A stretch of DNA of 64,000 nt from Plantago ovata (taxonomy: Eukaryota; Streptophyta; Magnoliopsida; Lamiales; Plantaginaceae), in NCBI GenBank assembly GCA_028274465.1, contig CM051457.1, positions 51,678,362 through 51,742,361 on the forward strand, given 5' to 3'. A program made the translations under genes and the position numbers. This document shows positions 53,420 to 64,000 of this stretch, one piece after another. Within the stretch, counting starts at the first letter, position 1. Each line of letters opens with the position of its first letter. Below the pieces are notes generated by a model. It did no database searches. It was not told where the DNA came from and worked only from the letters and a program-made list of their open reading frames with translations.

Positions 53420-54610
53420 CTTGAAACGAACCTTGTCCTCAAGGTTCATGCCTCCTTCCGCGCTCGCACCTTGCACCGTAATCATCGGACCTCTTCCGTT
53501 ATCAACCACTTCCATCACGCCTCCCCCATAAGTTGTAATTAGCTCCGCAACCTCCGGTATCATTACCGTTTCACGACCAACCTTGAGCTTCATATGGGGC
53601 TCAAAGACACTTTCTAAGTACAAGAAATCGGAAGTAATAGGTCCAGGCACAACTACCGTTGGAGACCCTGAAGCTACTTCTCCTACAATTGGCATTTTGT
53701 GTGCTTCCTTCAATTTAGCACTGCAGAGCTCTTTTTCCTCCCTCTCACCCTGTTTTGTGAGACAACTCCCAGCATAACCCAAAGCTCGAATGCGACAAAG
53801 ACGCTTTTCGCAAACCAAAGACATGGTCCGTTCGCGAAAGTGAAAGATTACTGGTCCCACTGAACGAAGCCAAGGCATCCCTAGCGTGATGTCCTCGTGT
53901 TCTCCTCTCATAGCATGCACAGTGAGTTCAAAGTTGACATGCTGGATTATCAAATTGACCCCTTCATACATTGCCCCGACCTTTGTTGTGTCGCACTCGG
54001 CGGTCCTCACTCGTAGTCCCACCGTATCCTGTCCACACGGCCACCCCAGCCTTTCCACTATATCCAATGACACAAAATTCAAACTCGCACCAGAATCGAT
54101 GAGAACTGAAAACTTGTGTTCCCCCAATAATTCCCATAAAAGTCATGGGTTGTACCGCTAGCAACTCCCACTTCCTAGGGGACGGTTTTGCCCTCGGCCC
54201 CTCCTCGAAGTGTCTTCCACACCCTACAACCAAACTAGCCTTCGACGGTCGCTTTTCTTTTAGTGCCCTTTCGTCAAATCCCAAGCATGGCATGTTGCAA
54301 AGATCATCCCCAACCTGGATGCTTTTGGCATTTCCATCCATAACGACTGAGCTATGCCCGGATAACCATGGTACTCCCGCACTACGTGCTCTTCAGTTTG
54401 GAAATCAGACAGCTCGTATAGATTCACATGCTACTGTCGACCGTGAATCATGATTTTGACAGCATTGAATCTCCAATGGCTTACTAGTGTCTGTCCACTA
54501 GCAGTGATTACCGTCACGTTAACTGGTTGCCCAGCGCATGGCCACCCATACCTGCGAACATAGGCGGCTGTGATGAAATTGCGTGAAGCACCACTGTCAC
54601 CCAACACACA
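53420..54610 (-). pseudogene. Tandem retropepsin domains of the compact gypsy element
   Basis: The first motif GDSGASRNFITAAYVRRYGW (about 54595-54535) is followed by VNVTVITASGQ and, after a frame change, GVPWLSGHSSVVMDGNA (near 54360). A linker of about 60 residues leads to a second protease in an open frame: FSVLIDSGASLNFVSLDIVE (about 54112-54053), LTVHAMRGEHEDITLGMPWL. The frame ends with a pol-tail-like MNLEDKVRFKGG before the LTR and runs on through it to 53279. Both have the catalytic DSG and the downstream G-PWL motif, so they look like two copies of one domain. Polymerase domains that normally follow are absent. Confidence 0.7.
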
Positions 54611-55862
54611 CAGGCTGCCGACGAAACCCTAGATGCGCCGGTAGGCGAAAAGCATCGGGGTCCCTACCTACTCCCATGTAGAGAATAGTAGCTTTGCCTC
54701 CTCCCCTAACCGACAAGCCTCTTTTCCCTTTAGTTGTTCCATACACAACATAGTCCACAAAAGTTATTGGCTTTCTTAGGCGCATCCTCTCGCGAATCTC
54801 TTGAAGTTGTTCCTCGGTTTCCTCTTCCGATGACCCCTCCTTACTCACCTCAAGCACTTGATCTGATGTTGCATCACCCGTTTCAGTATTGATTCCCCAA
54901 CCTTCAGATATCTTGGCACCCTTCCTAGGTTTCTCGACTTTCCATTGTCCCTCTTCTCAGTTCAACCGTATCATGTTATCCTCCTTAAAGGGTTCTTCCG
55001 GATCCCACTTAGGTTGCGGTAGAAATTCGACCTCCTTTAGCTTGCCCATGATATTAAAAAGACTATCGACATCAACCCTGCATGTTGGGCACAGGTGCGA
55101 CCAATCCATGCCTCGAGCCCATTCCACATTGACGTCGCTCGCATGGCACCTTGGTCCAAAGCAAACCTTCTCCTCAGATTTTCCCAAGTCCCTTTTGCTC
55201 AAACTTCCACTACCGTCAGGTGCTTCTACCACCACATGTGTTACCTCATATGGATCAATCTCGTATGTCACCCTGTCACCCTGGTTTGGAGTTGTCATGT
55301 CCCCGTGGTTGTTGCTGCCTTGGTACATAGTTGACATGTTCTCGTACTTGTTGTTGCCTTGATACGGACTGGCGAACCCTGTGCTTTTTCCCATCCCATC
55401 CCATCCTGATAGAGAACGTCGTAATGAGCAAAGACTGCGTTGATACCTTTTTCTATCGGATCTTCTTCTTCAAGTCCACATGCATCGAACCACTGGTCAA
55501 ACCCTAGCTCATGACCCTTACGGTTGTTACCCGGTTTGATCGGGTTCATGGTCGGCCCCGGTGTGCTGACCGATGTCCTTGTGTGGCGGCGCGCGGTGTG
55601 CGCGGTGCTGCTGCCCGGTGATCGACTGCCGTTGTGGTGGAAACGCGCCCCGCCCGTGCTGCTGCTCCTCCGGACGATTTCGTTTGGGGCTTCCCCTTCC
55701 CCAAGCTTGCTTCAATTCCTCCATGAACTCATCTTGAGCATCCCGAGTCCAAACATCGTTGATTCCTTCGTCACCCCAACGAACATGACCGAATCGGTCA
55801 TTCGCAGGAGCACGGCCGCGCCCTACCCCCATGTCGGATCGACGGTTCCTGTTAGGGTTCAT
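54600..55862 (-). pseudogene. Gag-like region of the compact gypsy element
   Basis: Begins MNPNRNRRSDMGVGRGRAPA at 55862 and continues GDEGINDVWTRDAQDEFMEE. After frame changes near 55540 and 55400 it reads DQWFDACGLEEEDPIEKGIN, GDRVTYEIDPYEVTHVVVEA and CFGPRCHASDVNVEWARGMD, then HLCPTCRVDVDSLF. Another frame change leads to VSKEGSSEEETEEQLQEIRE and MRLRKPITFVDYVVYG. No CCHC knuckle is seen. Position after the primer-binding-like site marks it as the Gag region. At least three frameshifts make it non-functional. Confidence 0.6.
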
Positions 55863-56460
55863 TGTGGTCTCGATTTTTGGTTGAGATTGGTGGATCTTAC
55901 TGCAGAAACGTGGGTTTTTGGGATGTTCAAACCTGGCTCTAGATGCCAACTGTTAGGATCGCGGATTCTAGGAATAGAAAGAGATGGAGAAAGTGCAAGA
56001 AAGAACAACTCTAGCACGGTAACGTACTAGACAAGTAAACTACTAAAGAGTAATCTACCTACAAAAGCAACAACTAAAAAGTTAATTACCTCGAAATACG
56101 CTAACCATCGAGAAAGCTTATAAGGAGATCCAGAGTTATGACTCTAATTCAATGTTCAACTATGAAAAATAATGAAAGAAGTACAATGCTTAAATTGTAA
56201 AGATACGACTTGTTGGCCAAGTTCCTACCATCTAGAGATAATGTAGAAACAGGTAAGATTCTGGTAAATTTGTCCTAGAATTCTTTTCCTAACCTATTCT
56301 TAACCAACAAGTTAACTGACTCTAACTAGGTATGTAAAATAAAAGGAAAACAATTAATGACACTCTCCCATACCCTAGCCGCTCGCCGCCTCGGTCGAGC
56401 CTACCGTGGGCCTTGAACCGCGGTTGCATGGGCCCTACCCCGCGAAATCCTATTATGGAT

Positions 56461-56637
56461 CTGTTCCTTTTATTTATTTATTTATTTATTTAATTATAAC
56501 TTCTAATTTCTATACTGATTCATATAGTGATTCTAATCCAAGAAACTCAATAATTATTAATTATTTTAATATACATTAATCGCTCTGACCTTCGAATCTA
56601 CTCCGTTTCCGAACTATGAGTGATGGGTAATGTCAAC
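56461..56637. other. Spacer between gypsy-type and Sirevirus-like elements
   Basis: AT-rich with a TTTA run. The target duplication TGGAT lies at its left edge. Confidence 0.5.
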
Positions 56638-58163
56638 TGTTGGTCCCTTTAAACAACAAGAAAAGACTAGAGGGGGGGGGGGTGAATAGTCTTTTCAAAC
56701 TTTCGTCGTTTAAAAACTTTCTCAGCAAGTACTTATTACTTTTCAGTAATGAGTTTGCTGATACTTAACTTTCTCAGCAAGCGCAAGTTACTTCTCAGTA
56801 ACTAGGTTGCTGATACTTAAAATCAGAGAGCGGAAGTTTTTGATACAATAAGTGCTTTGTCAGTAAGTGATGGTTTCATCAAGTGATGTGAGTGACTGTG
56901 TATAGAAAGATATGCTTTGCTGAAAACTAAGTACAGTAAGTAAATCACACAAACACTTTTTATAGTGGTATATGAGAGTGGCATAATCTCTCAACTAATC
57001 CACTTTGTCCTTTCTAGGACTGAATCCACTAAGATAAGTTTGAGGTTCCTTACAACACATATCTAGAGCGATTCAAACAGAAACCAAAGCACACTTGCTT
57101 CGTTTCCAACCTAACTAGAGAACGAAACCTTGTTCTCCACCAAACTTGGTACTTTTAATCAGCAACACTATGCTTGATTAAGTTCCCCCTGAATATCACG
57201 CCTAAAAGGGTGTATTTTCAGTTAGAGAGGTTTGGGATGAGAAAACTTAATTATAACTTATTCAGTTACAACAAGTAATCTAAGAAACAAAACTTTGAAT
57301 ACTTTGCAGTAAACAAGTTTGATTGTTTCTGGTGTCAAGGCTTGTTCTTGTTCGAAAGAAAGAAAGAACACTTAATTAATTTCTTAGCCGTGTAAGTTCT
57401 ACTTGTTCACAAGTAGCTTTTTCAAGCTTTAAGTCTTGGAACGGATCAATGGCAGTAAGAGTATTGAAGGGTATGTGAGTTTAAGCACAAGTGAGAGTAT
57501 GATCACGTTGTTGACACACTTCAACTCTTTGCCGGATGACCTCTATTTATAGTGAATCAAGGAGCCGTTTGAATTTCAAATTCTAAGGCTTTTGTTCCTT
57601 AAAATGTCACTATCTTGCTTTTGTACTTTCAGCAGCGTCCTTGTTTGTCTTCTAGTCTTCATATCCTTCGCGTGCATGTTTTGCATTTAATGCTCTTTTG
57701 AATAAAATTCAAACAATAACATTGGAGCGCAAATACAAGTACTTTCAGCAAGAGGTCACAAATGTTCCATCAGCAAGTGGTCAGTCTCAGTTTCAGCAAG
57801 CACAACCTACTCTGTCGTTTAGATTTTCACTTATGCAATGCTGTTGCTCAAGTTTCCACTTTCTGAGCAACATGTGCCTTTGTAGATACCAGTCTTCAGA
57901 AATCTTCTAGTCTTCAGATCTTCGAAATCTTCAAGTTTCTGAGCGGTTCTAAATGCTTCAATAGTTTGTTTGTGTAAACAAAGTACACCATCAGCAAATG
58001 CTTCAATAGGTTGTATTTCTTTTCAGAAAACAAGATACATCATAAGCGATAAAACCAACCTATCTAGCACCTACTCTAAGTCTTCAGCAAACGTTCCTCT
58101 TTTACAAGACTTTCCTTAATTTAGCATGGTTAATTGCTCATCAAAATTACAAGTTTCCTAACA
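56638..58163 (-). mobile_element. 3' LTR of Sirevirus-like copy 2
   Basis: The LTR reads TGTTAGGAAACTTG (58163) to AAAGGGACCAACA (56638) on the minus strand, with TG...CA ends. Near its end lies CTATTCACCCCCCCCCCTCT, a pattern typical of SIRE-type LTRs. CTATAAATAGAGG at about 57540-57553 is a good TATA box on the minus strand. CTCAGCAAG and related words recur throughout. The 5-mer after the LTR is TCAAC; the partner site is not visible. Confidence 0.75.
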
Positions 58164-58425
58164 AATTTCCACCTTTTTGATGTTAGCAATCCATGGCTAA
58201 ATTAATTGTTACCCTTTTAGAGGTTTCTGATGTTGAATAAATCGGTTGATTAATGCAAGCATACTTGAATAATTAAACAGTAAGCATAAGTAAATTGCAT
58301 AATCAAAAACCAATAAGAGTCAAAGCTTCATTGCTGATAGTTATCTTTCAGTAAGTTTACAGGAAAGAGCAGAGATAACTACACAGAATCAGCAAACAAA
58401 ACTTAAACAGAACTATTACAGAGAG

Positions 58426-61400
58426 TTAAGCTCTTTCAGAGGATTTTCTCAAAATCTCTCTTACACTCTTCTCAGCAAGTGCAGTGAATTCAATACAGTC
58501 CTTTGCGTAATTTTCAAGTAGCCTACGGACTTGTAGTTGAAGAATCCTTGTATTTTTGCAGGCAGTATGATAATGCTTTTCAGCATTCATTTCCATGTAG
58601 TGAGTTACCCACAAATGCATGCCCCAATTGCTGGCATGGAGAAGCTGTGTATCTGAAATGCTTTTAGGATGAATCTTCCTTAGCCAGAGAAGATCTTCTT
58701 CTTGATCCTTAGCAGTGAGATAGAAATACTCCTAAGGAATCAATCTAAGTCTCTTCTTTGTTTTCTTGGTCACGGGGTCAGAGTAATAAGCAATGCCAAT
58801 TGGTTTTATCAATTCAGGTTCTTGTCTTATAGACTTACCAATTGCAGTTCTTCTTACTGAGACTTCCAGATTCAACCATCTCCCAGCAATATTTCTTGGT
58901 AGGAACTCAGCCCTTTCTTTCCTTTTTACCTTGAGATCAATCCAAGTGAACATTTGGTTCAGTATGGCTATTGGAAAGAACTCATTCACCAGCAAATCTT
59001 CCAGCTTTAAGATCTAGCAACCATGAACGTTTCTGATCACGTTCTGAGTGGTTTCATAATTGCTGGTCTTTGTATATTCAATGCCGGAGCCAATAGCAAT
59101 GCTGGCCAGCCTCTTTTCTTCCTGTCCTTGCCTTCTTCTTCTTGACTTTGCATTGTCTTGATCTCTTGCTGAAGATCTTGAGTCAGAAGAGAAATGCTTT
59201 GAACGGCCAGACGGAGTTAAGGCTGTAATTGGTTTAGCTCTTATGGCTTGAGCTATTGTCTGATTGTCATCATCATCATCTTCATTCAGAGCTTGATGAC
59301 TTTCAGTATGACAGAATCCTTGAGTTTCAGCAGCAGTTACTTGATGAATTTAACTCAAATTCTGCTTGTCTTTTAGAACTTTGCTCTTTTTCAGCAAGAG
59401 GTTCTATGGTCAGTGGCGCTTCAACAGTAGGAGGGGTTTTCTTCCTTGAAGTTCTCTGTTGTTTATCTTCCCCCTTAGACATGGATTGCATCATTGGAGT
59501 AATGTGCAAAGAGAAGAACTCATTGCAATTTTCAGCAAGAGTACTTAGGCTGTTGTAGTTCATGATGATTGCTTGCTGATCAGAAGTCAGCTTTGACAAT
59601 TCTTGCCATATTCTCCTCATGTATGCGCTCTGTTGCGGCCTTTTCTTCCATGAAAGTCTGAGCCTTGACTAATGCAGACTTTGCTAGCCGGAGTGCTTGA
59701 CTTACATCTTCTTCATAGCTCTTGTGATAAAGACTGATGTCTTTCTGAGCTATTGTAAGTGTTGTAGTGCGTCTCAGCACAATAGCCAATATTTCTCCAA
59801 TATCAAGCGGGCTCTCAGCAAGCAGTGCATCATCTTCAGCTTTGCAGGCTTTGTGGACTTCCCTAAGTGCCAAAATTCTTGGAGTAAACTCCTCCACACG
59901 TGGAAACGGCACTAGATTAGGGGTCAAGGAATGAACTTTAAGTTCTGAAGCAAGTTGATCATCTTGTAACAGAAATTCTCCTCTCAAGTCATCTCATTCA
60001 TCATTTTCATAGTCAGGAGGAGGAATTTCGACCACTTTGGGGTCTTTCTTGGAATTTTCATCCTCATTTGCTGATAGATCATCTTTATCCTCAGATTTAT
60101 CAAGGCCAGCAACCTTGGAACCTAAGTCAGCAGCTTCATTCCCTTTTGGTTGAGTGGTTGCTGATGGCAACGCTTGAGACTCAACGACTGGAGTTTCACC
60201 AGTAGTAGGTTTTAATTGAGTAGTTGCTGAGGGCAACGTTTGAGACTCAATTGCTGGAGTTTCACCAGTAGTAAGTGGAAGGGAGGGGACTTCCTGTGGC
60301 TTTACTCCTGTAGATTGAGCAATATCCAAATTCTGCGTGTGCCTTGCATGAATTTGGAGACTATTTTGGAGTGCTCTTTGGTAATCTTCATCCAATTCTT
60401 CTTCATCATCAAGGTTTGTATCAGTGACCTTGGCATGGAGTAAAGATAACTCGGCATCAGAAAGCTTGCTCTTGCCATGTTTCAATGCAGCGCGCTTTCT
60501 AGCGTATTCTTCCTCAGTATCAGCGCCTTGTACAGGTGCTTGATTCTCAGTTTCAGCAGGAGCACGTTGAGATTCATGTTGAGTTGGTGTTTGTTCAGCT
60601 TGCTGATTGTTTTCTTGTTCAGTCTCAGCAACTGTCATTTTTAGTCCACCAGCATCAGGACTAGGACCTTGATTGTCATCATCGTCGTTCTTTTTTTCCT
60701 TTGAATCTTTCCCTTCATCATCACTGGGATCAGTTGGGATGTTTTCATCTTCTTCCTCTTCATCATCATCAGTCAAGATAACTAGCTCGAGATGCTTGTA
60801 TAAAGCAACACTCGTCACTTCCTCTTCTTCATTGATTTTGTGGGGATCAGCCACCACATGTACAAATGAACCTTTGAGCATCACAGCTTGTTCAGATGGA
60901 GAGACACTCTTAAATTTGGCCTTCATATTCTCTCTGATTTGAGCAATCAGATTTGAGCTCATTAGCTGAGAATATGACATTTCTTCAGGAAGTATGGAGT
61001 GGACAAAAGTCTCGAGCTTCAGCAGAGAAGATCTCTTTTTCTCATTTGATAGATGAAGATGGAGATCAGAAAAATCCATCCTTCTGTACCTTTGCCAGTT
61101 GCTGACAGACTTAGCAACTCTTGACAAGGTTGTTCTTTTGACGTCGAAGTAAAGTTCCTCAGAACTCACTTTTGGATCTTCAGTGATGTGAACCACTTCA
61201 GTGGTCTCCTTTAGAGCCTGAAAAAGAATAACATTTAGATCAGGAGAGGTTTGGATAATTGTCTTAGAGTCCAAAGCTGAAACATGAATTACCTACTGAG
61301 TTTCAGCAAGCTCATGTTGCACACTTGTTTGTGCTGGTACAATTGCCATTCCTTGAGGAGCTTGAGAAGCATCCTCCATTTGTACATCCTGAAATAAATA

Positions 61401-61677
61401 TGAGTTAGATACAAGTACTAAGTTATCAAACTTAGTTGTTTTACCAAAAACTTTAACTACCTGCTGAGCAGGAAGTGTTGATTCTGGTGCAGAGGCTTCA
61501 GCAACCGTCTGACTTGCATCTTTAGAAGTCTGTAGAGAAATCATAATATTAGCAAAAGATTGAGTTTCAGAAAGTGAAGTTTTGCTTATGGTTGAGTTAA
61601 CTACCTGCTGAAGAAGGACAGGTGGTGACACAGTCCTCTCAGCATTCACAATTTCTTCAGTTTCTGGGACTGTTTCT
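58426..61677 (-). pseudogene. Sirevirus-like post-pol ORF copy 2, C-terminal part with intron-like gaps
   Basis: Coding blocks follow in order. KKSAEETVPETEEIVNAERT is followed by three short segments bounded by CAG|GTA-TT and TACAG or TTCAG (about 61605-61531, 61463-61390 and 61292-61220), each consistent with a spliceosomal intron. Next comes a long acidic frame (61274-59994) with TTLSRVAKSVSNWQRYRRMD, DDDEEEEDENIPTDPSDDEG and a duplicated TTGETPA-ESQ-LPSATTQ. One TGA separates it from LRGEFLLQDDQLASELKVHS (to 59580). A frame change precedes ELSKLTSDQQAIIMNYN. The final block (about 58995-58426) reads VNEFFPIAILNQMFTWIDLK, GIAYYSDPVTKKTKKRLRLI and HASNWGMHLWVTHYMEMN. The polypurine tract follows. 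No domain is recognised; coiled-coil and disordered segments are likely. Confidence 0.5.
61220..61610 (-). repeat. Three intron-like segments with near-identical borders
   Basis: Read on the minus strand each starts CAG or TAG then GTA(G/A)TT and ends in a pyrimidine-rich tract plus CAG. They are about 73-75 bases long and separated by exons of about 65-95 bases. Surrounding exon ends are also alike (AGCAG before two of the donors), so the exon-intron unit itself may have been duplicated. The third donor is preceded by TAG, which would be a stop if not spliced out. Confidence 0.5.
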
Positions 61678-63450
61678 TCAGCAGACTTCTTTTGTACTCT
61701 GTTGAGAAAGCTGTGCGGTTTCAGCTATTTCCCTTGTCTCTGAAATGAAAAGTTGAGCGGAAGCATCTTGACCCTTAAGCTCACTGCTTGTCATAAAAAC
61801 ATCGATTGATTTGTTGGATGTTTCTTCAATATCCAACTCCATTTGATGGCTTATTTCTTCCAGTACAAGCTGGACTTTGTCAATTGATGTCTTTGGTGAA
61901 CTGGGGCCAGTATTCTCAGCATCACGAGATGCGTCGTCGAATAATGCTTCTTGTGTTGCTTCAGCAACCTGATGAGTTGCTTGTTCAGCAACCATCTTTT
62001 CAGCAACGGCAGCTTCAGCAAGTGCCGCGGTTCTTATATCAGCAGCGATATTAGTTACCGGTTCCAGAGTTTGGTCATCAAGATTATCTACAATGTAGAT
62101 ATCTGGGACTTGGGCAGGAATTTCATTTCCACTGGCTTGTGGTCTATTCATAGTAGATGAATCAACATTAAGTTGATTGTTGAAGGCTTCCGCAAACACT
62201 TCAACGTTGCTGACATAGGTTTCAGTAACCACCTTGTCAACATCTACTGGAGTTTGCTTTTCAGCAACTTCTTGGGAATCGTCCGAGAGATCATGGACAA
62301 TTGGTACTGACTTGCGAGCCAGTGTTTTCTTTCTTGGATTATTTGTCCTTTTTCTCTTGGGGACGGGGTTTGCTGATGACGCTGCAGTCTGAGTGTCATC
62401 ATCAGCTTTCCACTTTTTCTTCTTTGATTTTTCGAGTTTCCCAGCAGAGGCGTCAGTAGTTGCCTTTTCAGAAACATGTGTAGTGGTGTCAGCATGATCA
62501 CCATCTACAGCAGTTTCATCTCTGTCACCACCATCTACAGCAGTTTCATCTCTAAGTTGTTGAGTGGTGACATTTGCAGCTGTTGTATACCTTTCTTGAT
62601 GGCTTGTGCTGAAAACATTTGCAGCTGTTGTCTTCTTAGATTTTTCAAGTTTCTTGCCAGCAGTCTTAGGTACATTCTGCTTGTAGAAGGCTCTTCCCAC
62701 ATTGCATACAGATTTTTTGATTGGCAATGGGTTTCTCAACTGAATCCTGAAGTGTTCAAGGATATAGCATATCTTCAGTCCATACATGACTGGGAAGGTA
62801 GGTGAGACCTTGTTGTCTTCAACCTTAACCTTGAACTTAGTAACACAATCAACAAGTCTGTTGAAAATGTACTTAGCCCAGTTGAGCTCCGTTTTGTTCT
62901 CATGGATATGCATCAGCAGCGGCCACCTTCTCAAACCTACTTGGTCTATTCCTCCAACTTGGGAGTCCAAGACTTTGATTAGTAGCAGAGCTACTAGACT
63001 AAGTGAATGGCAGAGATGTTTCCTTTTAACGTGCTTTGTCCAAGTCACGGGAGAAATCTCTCCTTTCTTCATTTTCTCATTTCTGACATCACTGTAGAAG
63101 GCTTCAATTTCTTCATCAGTGGCAGTGATGTCATCTTCAGTTCCAGTGGTTGGAATCGGAAAGATTTCCGCTAAATCAGTCCATTTCAGGACGATTTGCG
63201 TGTTTTGAACTGTAGTAAACATCACTTTTTCAGTGACCCCTTGACTACCAGTTAGGGACTAGATTTCTGCACTGTTGTAGAACTCCATTGTATCCAACAT
63301 GCTCACTTGCTTAGGGCGAGCAGTTATAAAATGAATGAGGCCTTGCTGCTTGATAAAGTCAAGCGCCTCTTCATTGTCACCGTCAAGTTCTTGTTCATAG
63401 AAGTATCGAATATACTTCTCTTTTGTGAATCCACCCCATTGCATCATCAT
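61678..63450 (-). pseudogene. Sirevirus-like post-pol ORF copy 2, N-terminal part
   Basis: Starts MMMQWGGFTKEKYIRYFYEQ at 63450 and reads on in frame through a single TAG at 63259 into a 515-codon stretch. Conserved blocks shared with copy 1 are TMEFYNSAEI, EEIEAFYSDVRNEKMKKGEI, RWPLLMHIHENKTELNWAKY, MYGLKICYILEHF and KKSVCNVGRAFYKQN. A low-complexity acidic/basic tail follows, with two short ETAVDGGDRD-like repeats (around 62520). A one-base frame change near 61690 leads into the next block. The conserved core of about 170 residues is helix-rich and unrecognised. It lacks any signal peptide. Confidence 0.6.
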
Positions 63451-63480
63451 CTCACACTTTGCAGTGTCAAGATTGATGAA

Positions 63481-64000
63481 TGTGTTTTTACACTTTCATT
63501 TGAGTCTTTTTCACCTATTTTAGCTATCCTCTATGTTAATTTAGCTATATTTTAGTGCATTTTATTAGAATAGTGTCACGTTCCTTTTAGTTTTTATTTT
63601 ACAGGTTTTGGTTGAAAAACGGGGTTTTCCGGGAAATTATATTGAAGTAGACAAGGAATTGGTGTTCCAGAAGCCTAATTGGAGTATCTGCAGTTTTCCG
63701 AATAAGATTTGAAGTCTAGGGGTCGAATCTGGAGGTTAGAAGGCCACCAAAAGTCAGAAACCGAGTCCGAAAAGGGGAAGAAATCCAAAAACGCGTTCTG
63801 GGTCGAAAAATACTCCCGGGCGAATCGCCCGGGATGTGGGGCGAATCGCCCCACACCAGGCGAATCGCCCGGTGTGTGGGGCCCTTCGCCCCACACAATT
63901 CGTAGCCTATATATAGTTGCTCAGTTTTTCTCCGATTTTCATACTTTTCCAGACCTTTTCTCTCACCTTTCTCTGTAGTTTTAGGTAGGAACTTCCCAGA
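63481..64000 (+). mobile_element. Start of an LTR-like sequence, unassigned retroelement
   Basis: Sequence changes character at TGTTTTTACACTTTCATTTG (63482). It is followed by a GC-rich hairpin cluster (63815-63896) and TATATATAG at about 63909, a layout like the promoter half of a gypsy-type LTR. The right end is outside the window, so the family cannot be confirmed. Confidence 0.45.
63815..63896. repeat. Cluster of GGGCGAATCGCCC hairpins
   Basis: CCGGGCGAATCGCCCGG, GGGGCGAATCGCCCC and CAGGCGAATCGCCCGGTG follow one another, linked by TGTGGGG / CCCCACA pairs that can form further stems. The cluster lies about 15-20 bases upstream of a TATA-like TATATATAG. Confidence 0.85.

Larger units (their letters stand above)
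52772..56455 (-). mobile_element. Compact Ty3/gypsy-type element with two LTRs, lacking polymerase
   Basis: LTRs at 52772-53409 and 55951-56455 are direct repeats starting TGTTAGGATC and ending ATCCTATTA on the plus strand. The element is flanked by a 5-bp duplication TGGAT (52767-52771 and 56456-56460). On the minus strand a primer-binding-like GTTGGCATCTAGAGCCAGG follows the 5' LTR (55951 inward), resembling the initiator-Met type. AGGGTGGGCGC just before 53409 is the polypurine tract. The 2.5 kb interior has a Gag-like region and two retropepsin motifs, but no reverse transcriptase or integrase. The right (5') LTR lacks about 130 bases present in the left one (about 52848-52978). Confidence 0.88.
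56638..63480 (-). mobile_element. Sirevirus-like copia element copy 2, 3' half
   Basis: On the minus strand a 5 kb coding region (63450-58426) homologous to the post-pol ORF at 32398-33761 is followed by a polypurine-like CAAAAAGGTGGAAATT and an LTR. Gag and pol are absent, the sequence upstream being replaced at about 63480 by another LTR-like element. The plus strand shows very many CAGCAAG/CTTGCTG words, shared with the first copy's spacer. Confidence 0.75.

Noticed and set aside
53279..53420. Glycine/arginine-rich C-terminal extension of the gypsy protease frame
   Set aside because: This stretch is the LTR itself read through (GC-rich start of the LTR), not a protein domain.
54145..54453. 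Plus-strand 102-codon frame and similar long plus-strand frames at 54889 and 55524
   Set aside because: They are antisense shadows of the gypsy-type Gag/protease region, whose minus-strand motifs are clear.
63815..63896. CRISPR-like repeat array
   Set aside because: The units are short palindromes without regular spacers, in a plant LTR context.

Overview
This is nuclear DNA from a flowering plant, most likely a dicot. It is AT-rich and intron-bearing, with a few kilobases of degenerate host-derived sequence buried in nested transposons. Nearly every plant transposon order is present: Ty1/copia, Ty3/gypsy, LINE, PIF/Harbinger, Mutator-like, Helitron, CACTA and Stowaway MITEs. Only one candidate host gene looks intact (37585-39504, cystatin-like). 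A run of exactly 100 N (44102-44201) marks an assembly gap. The species cannot be fixed from the sequence.
Layout. 1-5.9 kb: modular repeats, (ATT)n-linked tandem repeats, a tRNA-Pro-like gene with a shortened anticodon loop, a chimeric F-box/anamorsin pseudogene and foldback MITEs. 5.99-8.88 kb: a PIF/Harbinger-like element with TAA target duplication and a Myb/SANT-like gene. 9.67-14.92 kb: two near-identical Mutator-like elements in opposite orientation, each with its own target duplication. 15.1-19.8 kb: two Helitrons of one family head-to-tail; the first carries exon-like gene fragments and the second a Stowaway MITE. 20.6-28.7 kb: a retroelement remnant split by a CACTA element, which itself contains a 2.5 kb solo copia LTR and an array of foldback hairpins. 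28.7-33.8 kb: a decayed Sirevirus-like copia pol followed by a long extra ORF. 35-37 kb: a mitochondrial-ferredoxin pseudogene and a third Helitron 3' end. 37.6-39.5 kb: the cystatin-like gene. 40-42.4 kb: a LINE without reverse transcriptase. 42.8-44 kb: a 42-bp minisatellite. 44.2-48.6 kb: an internally deleted copia element with a full 3' LTR. 48.6-51.3 kb: a second CACTA fragment. 52.8-56.5 kb: a compact gypsy-type element with two LTRs and two retropepsin motifs. 56.6-63.5 kb: the 3' half of a second Sirevirus-like element (minus strand) with a 5 kb post-pol coding region. 63.5-64 kb: the start of another LTR-like sequence.
The most interesting system is the Sirevirus-like post-pol coding region, seen in two copies. 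It lies between RNase H and the 3' LTR, runs to about 5 kb in the longer copy, and contains three short intron-like segments with near-identical borders. One copy has a TATA box just upstream. Second is the set of long foldback hairpins inside both CACTA elements, which resembles transposon-borne microRNA precursors such as rice miR820. Coding regions of the transposons are almost all broken, so these are mostly old copies.
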